A model generated the notes under the pieces. The model saw nothing but the letters and a program-made list of their open reading frames with translations. It did no database searches and was not told the origin of the DNA. From contig OZ024898.1 of assembly GCA_964017195.1 (NCBI GenBank), positions 16,918,475 through 16,982,474 on the forward strand: a stretch of 64,000 bases of DNA, written 5' to 3'. This DNA is from Siderastrea radians. Taxonomy: Eukaryota; Cnidaria; Anthozoa; Scleractinia; Rhizangiidae. Both the position numbers and the translations under genes were made by a program. Shown here piece by piece: positions 11,712 through 22,481 of the stretch. The first letter of the stretch is position 1; the number at the start of each line of letters is the position of its first letter.

Positions 11712-12884
11712 CTGCAAGGTTAACAAAGATTAATGAATGAGCATCCACCCTTGATTGAGCTAAAAAAACTTTGATGCTGTGTACTCTCATTTCGGTTACT
11801 TAACTGGATTTTTCAATTATTACGATGAAACAAACAACATACCTTGCTCTGTAGAAAGGGACTGTCTTACATTTTGTAATTGTCTGTTATTTGTTAATCA
11901 ACTCAAAGAAGATGGGTCGTACCACGTACGTAAGGAGTTACATCCTGCAATGAAAAAAATAGACGTCTAGATAATTAATGCATTTTTATTTGCATATGCT
12001 CCCAGCACCCTGGTCGTGACAATATGATTTCCATTTCGTATTTGGTCCAAACTTGGAGCCAGTCGTTGTTTGAATCCACAAGACACATGCGTTGTGGCCT
12101 GGCTATGGAAATAAGGTCACCCGAGAGCGACTGCAACATTCCTTCATTGCTGTGAGGTGAGTGCAAACTGCAAAGTGAGGATAAAACATCTGAAAAATCC
12201 ACGTACTCATCACCACTAGCAGCAGCTGTGGTGAATTTTTCCAGCAAATGGTGGGTGTTGATAGCACAGGTAACGGGTAGCAAATTATTATTATTATTGG
12301 GTGCATTCCCGGTGGAGTTTTCATCTATTTGTTGATTCATCACAGTCTGCCTTCAAACTGGGGGGACAAATTTCGTGTGGCGTCAAGGAGACTCGACTGT
12401 GTTGTGGATTACACCTAGGAAACACTGGAGGTTAAGCGGCATGGCATGGCAGCAATGCTTTATTTTCTGAGACCATGTCCTCTGTATTTGCAACTGGAAT
12501 TTCGTATGTTGTGGGTGACCCAGTACAGTGTTTGCTTGTTGCGGCGAGGGCGTTGTTGTTTTTGGGTGTCTTGCAGCCAGAGCAGAGAGGAGAGCATTTG
12601 TGTTTAACCATAATAGCTAAGATACAAAATCTCACAGAGCGAGGGAACTGAACGATCATAAATGTATGAGGTAATAAGAGATGAAATGTGATCGCCATGA
12701 ACAAACCACTACCTGTTAACTTTATTAATTAATACCACCCTAAACACAGGAAAATGGTCAACATTGAACACTAAGAAGGAGTTGGAATAATGTTTCATGT
12801 TTGGGATCAGCCTATAATGGAAGATGTTTGTAAATTTTTGTGATAAAATAGGATGCTTATTTGGACACCAGTTTATATATTTAC
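11712..12884 (-). other. unassigned minus-strand open frames between exons
   Basis: A 122-codon frame (12,343-11,975) contains an Asn run and a Ser/Leu-rich stretch, then WEHMQIKMH and a stop. A 90-codon frame lies at 12,704-12,432. Neither shows a recognised motif. They lie between exons of one family and may be intron, extra exons or an insertion. Confidence 0.3.
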
Positions 12885-13737
12885 CTCGTCATAGCACACC
12901 ACTCGGAAGAACTGGCCCATTTCCTTGCACGTTCTTTAGATTCTTGTGGCGATATATACATTTCTTGTCCTGGCTTTGCATCTAATGCTTTTACCAGCTT
13001 ACCAAATCCCTGAATGAACAAGACTGCTATTAGTTCTTGTGATCAGGCAGTTAATAGCAAAATAGAAGAAATGTTCATATTGAGTATTATTAAATGCCAG
13101 AATAAACCAGAATGAACCCTGACAATAAACGTGGAGTGATACCTGTTCTTATATGGCCCTATGCGCCACCTTGGCTCAAAGTGGAAGAGTAACAGGTAGG
13201 TAATACCTATTCTGTTCTAGTGTTTGGTAACTTGTGTTTATGACAGACTTCAAAACACCAAAAAAAAAAATAGACAAGTATCATTACCGTCCACAACTTC
13301 TTGACATTCTTGATTCCTTCATATATTAGTTTCAGATCGAGATGGTTCAGAATCTTACGTTGATCTTTCCCTGAAAGAGAATTTTGGTTAATTTATGTAT
13401 TAGTTTGCAATCTCAATAATTGTTGAATATAAAATAAACAAGAAAGAATTAACTTTCCCTCTTGTACCAAACTGTATTGTTCTAACTTAAGGTTTCTGCT
13501 AAGGTTGTGTTGTAAGATAAATCGGTTTTACATCAATTTGATGAAGTGTTATAGATGTTTAGTTACATTTCTGCTACAGGTTTAACCAAAAATGGAGTAT
13601 TACCATCCATTCTTGTCCACTGTGTTCCGGATTCTCCATCCTCTTGTTGTACTTCAAAGAATTTGAAAGGCACACCAATTTCTTCAAGCGGCTCTAATTT
13701 TTCTTTTCTTTTTTTGCTGATAACAAGCTCAATTACC
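12885..13737 (-). CDS. three phased exons of the same unnamed multi-copy family
   Basis: Exons on the minus strand are 13,737-13,604, 13,370-13,288 and 13,009-12,885. Donors are GTAATAC, GTAATG and GTAAAT; acceptors end CTTTCAG and ATTCAG, and the weak first acceptor ends TAAG. Joined, the frame stays open across both junctions: ELVISKKRKEKLEPL, then WTRMDGKDQRKILNHL, then VKKLWTGFGKLVKAL, then SPQESKERARKWAS. The V-x-K-L-W-x-x-F segment followed by a K-x-W segment is the part that precedes the VYH-P exon in the family as I recall it, which fits the exon at 11.7 kb. Function is unknown. The coding frame supports a real, perhaps old, gene copy lacking its 5' exons. Confidence 0.55.
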
Positions 13738-14339
13738 CTTAGGAGTAAATAATATAGATAAATGACGTGATGTAGTTAAACAGTACTCTTATTTGGTGCC
13801 ATTGGATTCTCTAGATTCTACTCCGTAAAATTAAGAACTTAAATCTTCTTTCTGTTGAGTAAGTACTGTTACAAATAGAGAACTGAAAGCTGATGAAAAA
13901 CATGGATCTTTGTCAGCTTTTCGAACAAATCCGTAATGGCGGTAGCTACTGGCCTTACTTGCACTCCAGGGGAACACTTAATGTGCACTCTAAATTACCG
14001 ATGTTCTCCCAAATCACGAGGGTGATAGAACTAGTTTCTCCTTTTTTAGCTCGGGAGAAATAACAACACCATTTTGTGTTTGTTCAGTGCAATTTTAAAT
14101 ACAAACTCGGTCTGTATCCTTTCTACAAGGGTAAGGATGTCCATAATTGTTAATAAGCTTCAAAATCTCGGTGTACTTTGACAACAGGGGAAAACAGAGC
14201 ACTTTTGGGCGTTTTGGTAACTCCGTGTAAAACACAGCTACTTTTTCTTATGTTATCTTTCTCTCCATTGTTGTGTCTGGAATGCACCAACTACAAGTTA
14301 TTATAAGATGTGGTTGGTGGATTTTAATCTATCTTGTTT
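13738..14339. other. no gene recognised
   Basis: AT-rich spacer between the minus-strand exons and the transposon at 14,342. No open frame or repeat of note was seen. Confidence 0.4.
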
Positions 14340-14341
14340 TA

Positions 14342-14540
14342 GTCAGGTTACTTAGGGTAAATATTTGGAGATATCGTTACAGGGTGGATAAAAGCACCCA
14401 ATTTTGCAGGATGATTCCTTAAGGACTATTAAAAATTTTGATCCGTGGCTCCACCTGAATTTTTTATTACAATCTGCATAATTCGCTCAGCAATTTGAGC
14501 ATATGCAAATTCTCTAGCGCAGCTACAGACGCCATCTTTG
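14342..14540. repeat. left terminal inverted repeat of the 14.3-19.7 kb element
   Basis: Pairs with 19,500-19,695 in inverted orientation. Best blocks from the end inward are GTCAGGT, ATCGTTACAGG, GGATAAAAGCACC at 14,382-14,397, GTGGCTCCACC near 14,443, and GCATATGCAAATT near 14,498. A 12-bp insertion separates GTAA and ATATCGTT relative to the right arm. Confidence 0.65.
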
Positions 14541-14749
14541 CGGGTGCAGTGATGATGGGACAGGAGGAAATATTTCTCTCTACTGTAAGTAATTCGCAAT
14601 TTTCTGTTAAAATGCTGCAGTTATTTATTTCAGAAAACAAGAGTCGTCTGGAAAATTAAAAATGATATTATGGTTTTCGTTTAAATTACATTCACTAATA
14701 CAACATTTATATTGTAATTACAATGCACTTGTAGCAGTGACAGCACAAC

Positions 14750-17700
14750 ATGGAGATAGACTGGAGCCTGTGCGTTATATGCCAGAAGAAAACCTCAGAA
14801 GTTTTAAAATGCCCTTTGGAAAATCCTGTACAGAAAGCCGGGAGCAAGTCAGAGGCGTATACGGCATTTCTAAAGAACGTAGAAGAATTTAGAAACATTG
14901 ATGCCCTTCCATTAATAGTCAAATTTGGATGCGAAGAAACTGCAGAAAACTTTACATTCCACCGTGCGTCATGGCATAAGTCTTGTCTTGCGAAATTTAA
15001 CAATTGTAAGCTAACAAGAGCAAAAAAGAAAAGAGAACTCAACCTTGATGAGAGTGAAGAGAAGCCCCGTTGTAAGCGACAAGCACTGGATAATGACGTG
15101 TGTTTTTTGTGCGAGAAGGGAAAAGGTGAAGGAGAACTCCACCGGGTGTCGACATTTGATGCGGACGCGAACATAAGAACAATGATCAATGAGCTAAATG
15201 ATTCTCATTTACATGTCAAAATAGTTGGAGGAGATCTCATTGCGATGGGGACCAAGTACCATCTTAAATGCTTGATGGACCTGAGAAATCGATATCGAAG
15301 TTGTGTCAGGAAATCAAAACAGGATGACCAGAGTATTGCCGAAAATATGAACAACTCCCGGGTGTTTGTAGAGCTTACAAGCTTCATCGAAAAAGAAGTC
15401 CTTTCGGGAAAACTGTTGTTTAAATTATCGGAACTCCATTCTTTATATGAAAATCGTCTTGAAGATCTAGGACATAAGAAATCAGAGAACAAGACCAGGC
15501 TGAAGGAACGCTTGCTAAGACACTTTCAGGAAGCACAAGAACAGTCAGATGGAAAAAACACAATTTTGGTTTTTAAAGAAGGGATGAGAAACATGCTTAA
15601 AGAAGCCTTGAAGAAAGGAGTCTTTTCAGAGGACGTGGATTTATTGGCCAGGGCAGCTTCTATAGTCAGAAAAGACATTTTGGGCCACAAAGGTTTTAAA
15701 TTTGATGGATCTTTTCCTGAAAAGTGTCAAGAAACGTCACTACCATCGAGTCTCAAAACACTAATTTCTTTAATATTCAATGGACCCAACTTGAAAAATC
15801 AAGACAGGCATGAGTCCCAAGCATGCCTCACTGTTGGCCAGGCCATTGTTTACAACACTAAGAAACGATCGGCACTCAAGACTCTCTCTGGTGTGTCACG
15901 ACACTCTTTGGAACGTGAGCCACCTCTCCCTATCTACATTGGCCTGAAAATACATGGACTGACTAGAAGCAAGCATCTTATTCAGCAGTTATATCAGTTG
16001 GGAATATGTATTTCCTATGACAGGGTAATGGAGCTTGAAGACTGGATAGCCACAGCAATGTGCGAGCGTCTTGATGAAGATGGAGTTGTATCCCCTGCCT
16101 GCCTGCGTAAAGGCCTGTTCACTGTTGGTGCATTAGACAACCTGGACCATAATCCGACCTCAACTACTTCACAAAGCTCTTTTCATGGTACCATCATCAG
16201 CCTCCTACAATTTCCAACTGCAAACAAGCCGGGTGAATGTAGAACACCAGTTACCATTACTCCCTCTGGGTCCACAAGGTATGTTCTCCCTGAAAGCTAC
16301 TCAACTGTTGCAGCTGTTGCCATCACAAACTCTAGTATCTCTGTTCCAAAGTGTGACATGAAGCCAGCCAAAAAATGTTTGGATCAAGCAAAACTAGAGG
16401 AAAATGAATGGGTGGAGAGTTCAATGCAACTATTAAAGAAAGCAGAACTGGAGAGAGGAGATGCCATAGCATGGGCCGCCTATCATGCGTCACAACAGCC
16501 GCTCGAATGTGGGCTTCAGGCTCTGATCGCACTGCTTGCTCTCTTCTTTGGGAAGCCCGCTTCACCCGCGATGATCAAGCATGGCATGGATGTGCAGAGG
16601 CAAGCCATTCAATTCCTCAACCCAGGCCAGATTCCAGTCACTACATTTGACCAGCCACTGTTTGCGCTGGCAAAGCTTGTCCAGTGGCAATTTCCAACCA
16701 CTCACGGAGAAGAAACGTATGTGGTTATGCTGGGCGGTTTGCACACTGAAATGGCCCTCTGGAATGTACTCGGAGACTTGCTAGAGGGTCTTGGGTGGAC
16801 ATCAGCTCTTACGGAAGCTGAATTAACTTCTGCTGGAACTGCGCAATTTATGCTGAAGGTAGCTCACCTCACCCGTAGTAGGCATGCTCACCAAGTCACT
16901 CTCTTGACCTTGCAAATTCTTCAACGGGAAGCTTTCTTGCTCTCTAAGAGTTCAGAAGATGAAGAGCCACTTTCAGCTTGGAAGGTTGGGATGATAGCTA
17001 CGAGTCCGACATTCATGTTCTGGGACCTTATCTTAAGGTGCCAAACGCTTATTCACATCTTTATCCGGGCTCACAGGCAAAAGAACTTCCCTTTGTACAT
17101 GAAGGTTTTGGAGGAACTAACGCCTCTGTTCTTTGCCTTGGATCATGTGAATTATGCAAGGTGGGTATCTGTCCATATCAGAGATATGAAGTCTTTGCCT
17201 CAACCTATCAAGGAGGAGTTCGAGAGTCGTGGTAACTGGGTCGTTTCAAAAACCAGCAACGCCTTTTCTGCAATTCTGTTTGACCAAGCTCACGAGCAAG
17301 AAAACCGCATCGTGAAAGGCTCAGGTGGTTGTATTGGACTTACAGAAAATCCCATCGCCTTCAGGCGCTGGATGCTTTCAAGGCCAGAGCTGTCAAGACT
17401 GCAGAAGCAATTTGAAAGAGAGTTGTTTTCTGATGACGATCCAGATAACCCCCAGACCTTTCGGAACCACGAGCAAGGTGTATCAACACAGAAAATGTTT
17501 CACAGGCAAGTTGACAGTCTCTGTAACACCATCAGAAACATGGGAAATCCTTTCTTGGCCGATTTTACAGATCTTGTGTCACTAGATAGTCGTGACTGCG
17601 CGGATGAATCAGTCATAGTTGCACTGCGCTGTCTCAAAGACACAGGCAAGAGGCAGTACCAAACCTTTATCAAAGATGTGCTTGAAGAACGAACACGCTC

Positions 17701-19228
17701 TATCCACGATCCCATCAAGAGGAACAACCTCGCGCTCTTTCGAAAGCCTACACCTCACACTCAGTCCAAAGAAGGAAAGAAGGTTAAAGCTCTTCAGAAC
17801 AATGTGTCTCTTTTCGGCCAGCTGTATATCTCAATGCAGAGTCGTGACGGGGACCTAGAGGAATTTTTTTATCACGAAGTTCAGTCGTTCCCGCCGTCTT
17901 TGTCAGAGTTTGGCAAACTTTATTTGCCTGGCACAAAGTCTGAACTGATGAAATGTCTTGAGCCGCCTCAGCAATCTTCCCCACCTGAAACATTCGACTG
18001 CAAAGTACTGGATGGTGCTGTTGTCGTCCACTGTCTACCCACTTTTGGTATCACAACCTTCAACGAGTATGCAGAGCACGTCTTCATCCCTCATCTAGAG
18101 AAGCAGCTGCAAGGCACTGCAAGATTGGACGTCGTGTGGGACACATACACTCCTGATGGTTTAAAGGATTGTACTCGTGAAAAGAGAGGAAAGGGGTACG
18201 CAGAAAGGTTTCCGGAGAAACCAAACTTCCACGAAACTGGATGGACTTTCTCCGTGACTCCCTGAACAAGAAAGAACTCTTTTCCTTTCTGACTTCTAAA
18301 GTGGAAAACTATGTCTTCCCACAAGGCAAGGCCGTTTACATCACAGCAGACGAACTGGTGGTCACAGTATGTGCGTCCAGTCTCATGTCAAAGTGCAATC
18401 ATGAAGAAGCCGACACCAGGACTGTGGTTCATGTAATGCATGCACTCACGCAAGGATGGAAGACTGTGCAAGTTCGCACTGTGGACACTGACGTGATAGT
18501 TGTCCTTGTTGGTGTATTTCACAGAATGTTAGAATGTCAGCCTTTTGCTGACATTTGGGTCGCTTTTGGCGTAGGCAACTTACAAGCTTTACAGTATTAA
18601 TTCTATCTGTAACAGTCTTGGAGCAAGCAAATCACGCGCACTGCCAATGTTTCACGCTCTGTCTGGGTGTGACACTACCTCCAGTTTTAGGGGAAAGGGG
18701 AAGCAGTCATTCTAGCAAGCTTGGCAGGCGTTTGAAGAGGTGACAGAAGCACTCGCCTACTTAGCATGGGATCCTTTTAAGTCCCTTGATGCCGACTGCG
18801 AGCATTTCCGTAAGATTGAGCGGCTGATCGTCATTGTATATGACAAGGCGAGCACTTCACTGTCCATTAACCAAACAAGGAAAGAACTGTTCTGTCTCAA
18901 GAGCGTAACAATGGAGAAGATGCCACTGACACGGAATGCTTTGCTGCAACACACTAGAAGGGCGGTGTACCAGGCTTCAATCTGGGCAACGAGTACTGAA
19001 GCACAGCAAGAGGTCCCTTCAACAGCGGAATTTGCTTGGGAAAAAGTGGCAAGTGGGTGGGTTCCAGTTTGGTTGACAGTTCCAGAGCTATCTAAGGCTT
19101 GTCAAGAACTGATAAAGTGTTCATGTAAAGGCAACTGTTCCAGCTGCAAATGTGGCAAAGCCCAGCTGAAGTGTTCACCACTTTGCAATTGCAAGTGCAA
19201 TTCCTACAGCAGATCACGCAACAAGTGA
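14750..19228 (+). pseudogene. zinc-finger / DDE-like / FEN1-like / CXC-tail protein, expanded family
   Basis: The first frame (1,171 codons, ATG at 14,750) begins with two Cys/His clusters: C8, C11, H71, H76, C79, and C118, C121, H131, H171, C174. A SAP-like helical segment follows at about 222-260. Residues 455-880 resemble an RNase-H/DDE core: LDNLDHN (D463/D466), VTTFDQPLFAL (D634), MLGGLHTEM, and DQAHEQENRIVKG (E849/E851). From 1,080 on come LDGAVVVH (D1088) and VVWDTY-P-LK-REKR (D1131). After a frameshift near 18,195 the frame continues HEEADTR and VRTVDTD. After another near 18,580 and a TAG at 18,713 it reaches SGCDTTSSFRGKGK and ends CSCKGNCSSCKCGKAQLKC at 19,228. The acidic set plus the G-x-G-K helix-turn-helix fits the FEN1/XPG 5'-nuclease fold. 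The tail resembles CXC DNA-binding repeats. Biochemical roles are inferred. Confidence 0.75.
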
Positions 19229-19483
19229 CCTGTCGTTAACTGAACATGTTAACATTAACTGGAAGCTTCGACGTAATGAGTATATATTCACTACCTGCAG
19301 TTTGACTAATTTATTACAAGTATTTTAGTCTAGAAGTAAATTTTCCGTGTCCCAATTCCCATGAAAATTACGTAATACTGGCGAAACATTAATACAATTT
19401 CGAGAAGCTTGTGAACAGACATTCATAAACTGGTGAGTGAAAGGTTGTGTACAGATACAGGTGGATTTCATTAAACAAGTGAC

Positions 19484-19489
19484 AATAAA
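19484..19489 (+). promoter_or_regulatory. polyadenylation signal-like AATAAA
   Basis: A canonical AATAAA lies 256 bp after the stop at 19,228 and before the right inverted repeat. It could end the transcript of the element's gene. Confidence 0.35.
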
Positions 19490-19499
19490 TTCAGATTTT

Positions 19500-19695
19500 T
19501 AAAATTTTTAACCCTTCTGCTGCCATTTTAAATTTATGCAAATGAGTTAAAAACGTTTTTGTTTAATTTTGCAGAAAATATAAAAAGTTTTGGATGGAGC
19601 CACAACTAATTTTATTATCATATAGAAAAGAGGCTGCATGCAAAAATTGGTGCTTTTATCCGGCCAGTAACGATACTTACGCTATGCGACCTGAC
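19500..19695. repeat. right terminal inverted repeat of the 14.3-19.7 kb element
   Basis: Inverted match to 14,342-14,540, about 65-70% similar by eye. It contains GGTGCTTTTATCC at 19,649-19,661 and TGGAGCCAC at 19,594-19,602, and ends CCTGAC at 19,695 followed by TA. Confidence 0.65.
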
Positions 19696-19789
19696 TATTT
19701 CTTCAGCAAAGTAATGAACTAAATTATGAGACTGTAGAAATGTGTTTAGGATCAGGTTTGAGTGGATCTTAATCTAGGCAAAATAAGAG

Positions 19790-19880
19790 GTAACGTACAA
19801 TTAATAAGTAATAAATAAAAATAAAGATAAAAAGAGAAAATTAAATAAATAATTAATTAATTAATCAATCAATTAATATG
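19790..19880. repeat. A/T-rich simple repeat
   Basis: Runs of AATAAATA-like and (TTAA/AATTAATC)n sequence with almost no G or C. No larger structure is visible. Confidence 0.7.
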
Positions 19881-19997
19881 TTCCTGCCGAATCTTTATTA
19901 ACTCGAGCCGTGCGGGAAGACCTTCATTGTTCATACAAGCGACCAAATGTAACACCGCAAGAGTCGCTAACTCCACCATGCAAGACATGTCAAGCCT

Positions 19998-20207
19998 GTG
20001 CTTAGAAATGTGCAGCCTCCGTATCATCCAGTGTTTAATACATGTGAATACTGTTTCCGTGGGATGAAAGGATGGCTTCGTAAAAACACAGAGCTTACCA
20101 AAAATCATACGGTGGTTGCGATTTACGATGTTTTAAGCAGAATCTCCCCTGGCATGTCTAGAATTTCTTCAGGCACTGTGGTTACATTATCTGACTTAAA
20201 CTTGTAG
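19998..20207 (+). pseudogene. Tc1/IS630-type (DDE_3) transposase C-terminal relic
   Basis: The frame reads PPYHPVFNTCEYCFRGMKGW, then TVVAIYDVLSRISPG. This matches the final block of DDE_3 transposases: P-x-Y-S-P-D-x-N-P-I-E-x-x-F, where the Glu is the third catalytic acid, then a K-x-W-L helix. The conserved D-x-N-P-I is decayed to VFNTC, but Glu and the aromatic residues remain. Upstream catalytic Asp motifs and inverted repeats were not found. The relic lies 300 bp outside the right end of the 5.35-kb element and on the same strand. Chance juxtaposition is the simplest view. Confidence 0.5.
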
Positions 20208-21924
20208 CATTCTTCGCTGATGTTGAAATAATAACAGTAGTACACGTAGCAGATTGAGTAGTATCTGTCATAGCTATGTACACTACTGCGTGATTTAATT
20301 TTTGGAATTTGTTTTCCTTCAGAGCTCTGACTTAAGGGAATTAGAAATCATTGCAGTATATATAAATATATCAAGGAAAGGAAACATTTTACTGAAAAAA
20401 GTATTGTGCAAAATAGAAACAAATTGAAAATGTTTATTGAACTTTGACGCGTACTTGCTACGATGTACTGTTTACATTGATTATTTTAGATTATGAAATG
20501 TAGAGTTACAACTGTCAAATCTTTTTGCAATAAGGTAATTCTTCGTATAAAAAGTTTCCTAACAAAACAGTCCCTTACAATATAAACATGAAGTTTTAAT
20601 TTCTTGCGCTCGCTCGATAGGACACCACTGACAAGACAGGATGTTGCCAGAACTGGCAAATGCAAAATTCAGTAAATCAAAAAATTGAACTTCAGCTGCA
20701 ACTAACAACATATATTAACGTTTCCAATAGTGTACTTTGTTCAGTTAAAATATATGGAAAATAGAGTGATTTCACACTGCCCGTCAGAAAAACCACAATT
20801 CCTTTTGTTTTCGTAGTAGCAAGACATTATCGCAAGCGGGTGAAATGTCAACAAGGTTGTACTCTACTTTTGGAGTTTGATCTAGAAAGGAAACTTCCCG
20901 GCTCTTTTCTTATATCAATGTACTATATTCTAGAACAACAATTACTCAACACCATTTTGGCAGAGAAGTGGTTAAATATTGAAGTTTTGTTAGCCAAACT
21001 TTCGTCACTTTCGTGCATCACTACGTGACTGATAATTTCGATTCCTGACAAGACATGCTTTCAGCAGCTAGATCGCCGTGCTTAAATGCGTGGAAAATAA
21101 AACGATTTCACACTCCTTGGCTGATCAACACTACAGCTGCTAATTTCAAGACCGGCTTCAGTGTGCTGGGTTTATATTTTCAGGTTACAAAACAGAGAAC
21201 TGAACTGATGGGCTTTTGTAATTGCCAACGAGCCATCCAAGTGAAGACGCAAGGATGGCCATTGGCCTGTACAGTGCCGATGCATGAATATCAGTTACGG
21301 ACTAGAAATCTCAGAGCAGTTGCATATTTTCTGGTAACAAAAGAAAGTGTAACAATAAAAAGATCGGGCAATAGATTAGGTGTCGGAGAGCCAATCCAAG
21401 TCCACGTGATAATCTCCAGACTTTAGACACAAGATTTGTAAACAAACGAAGGGCCAATCGGAGCTTTCCACGGAGCGACTGAATGCACAAGATAATTTCC
21501 CGACTTCAGTTGACTTATCAGGTGCGTTTCGCACGTGATAATTCCGTGATTGTATTGCTGTAATTTCTTGCTACGCAACAGGGCACACATCGGAGTTGAA
21601 GTTGTGGTTTTGCTAAGTTTGTTTTAAAAGGCGGCTTTCAAGGTAAGACAATTCTTTGTATAACTTCATTTTTGAGCTGCGTGTTTTTGTGGGGACGGAA
21701 ACTTGGATTGTAGTGGAGCGAACATGCTCCTTATTGAACGAAGGTGTTCGGAAAATTAATTCAATCAGCGTGTTGTTTTTCTCACAGTGCTCGTTATGTT
21801 CGTGCGGAGATCCAAGTTTGTTAACAAACTCTTCAAAGTTGCAACAAGCACATTAAAGTTCCATCAGGAACCTGTGAACATCAAGTGCCAGAACTGTGGA
21901 ACCATCAACAAAGACACTGACCTC
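20208..21924. other. no gene recognised
   Basis: Mostly AT-rich sequence. A 123-codon frame at 21,055-21,426 has a more balanced composition but no recognised motif. A CxxC-bearing stretch (VNIKCQNCGTINKDTDLW) around 21,870-21,930 may belong to the next entry. Confidence 0.35.
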
Positions 21925-22400
21925 TGGCTTGCATAGTTCCATGTTCAGACACTTTCATGGATCTCATTCAACAAATCTCTCCTCTAACACTGGAAAACTC
22001 AACTGACGAACTCAAATACCACGCAGCTCTCGACGAACTGTCAGAAGCACCCGTCAATGCAGAGACCATCAGATAACTTAACAATTCACAAACAAATTTC
22101 ATCAAGGCAATGAAGCATGTACCTAGTCATGGCATGTCAGATTCTCCCAAGGACAATAAAGAAGATGACAAAGAAACCTATGCTTAAAGTGAAACAGAAA
22201 ACCGTAAACTGTGTGTCACAAAGACAATGAACTGTGCGGCTTGTTGTGTTTTCAGAAACTTTCATGGATTCATTCAACAAATTTCTTCTTTGACACTGGA
22301 CAGCTCAACTGATGAACTATCAGAAGCACTCATCATCGCTGAAAACAGGCAGATAACTGACGATTTACGGATTTCCTGTTTACCAGGATTTACCAAACCG
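21925..22400 (+). pseudogene. duplicated short coding relic, unrecognised
   Basis: Two similar coding-like stretches occur in direct orientation about 305 bp apart. The first (about 21,931-22,078) reads DTFMDLIQQISPLTLENSTD and ends ETIR stop. The second (22,227-22,380) reads FRNFHGFIQQISSLTLDSST, then DELSEALIIAENRQITDDL. Similarity at protein level (IQQIS-LTL-ST-DEL-EA) suggests an internal repeat or tandem duplication of one exon. No known domain was identified. Confidence 0.4.
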
Positions 22401-22481
22401 CTGATACATGTAGTGATTTACTGTACGTATTGTTTTTGTTTAGTACTTCATGTTGTATTGCATATGGGGGGACCAACTTAG

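Larger units (their letters stand above)
14342..19695 (+). mobile_element. putative 5.35-kb TIR DNA transposon carrying a DDE-like/FEN1-like gene
   Basis: The two ends are imperfect inverted repeats. The left end starts GTCAGGTTACTTAGGGTAA and the right end, in reverse complement, starts GTCAGGTCGCATAGCGTAA. Shared inner blocks are ATCGTTAC, GGATAAAAGCACC, GTGGCTCCA and an ATTTGCAT-like block. Both ends abut TA (14,340-14,341 and 19,696-19,697), a possible 2-bp target duplication. The single long gene (14,750-19,228) fills the interior on the plus strand, and a polyadenylation-like AATAAA lies just inside the right end. Known superfamilies with TA duplications (Tc1/mariner) have different proteins, so the superfamily is open. 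The ends have diverged from each other, and the gene is broken, so this copy is old. Confidence 0.65.

Noticed and set aside
14707..15189. 160-codon minus-strand frame
   Set aside because: Antisense shadow of the large plus-strand gene.
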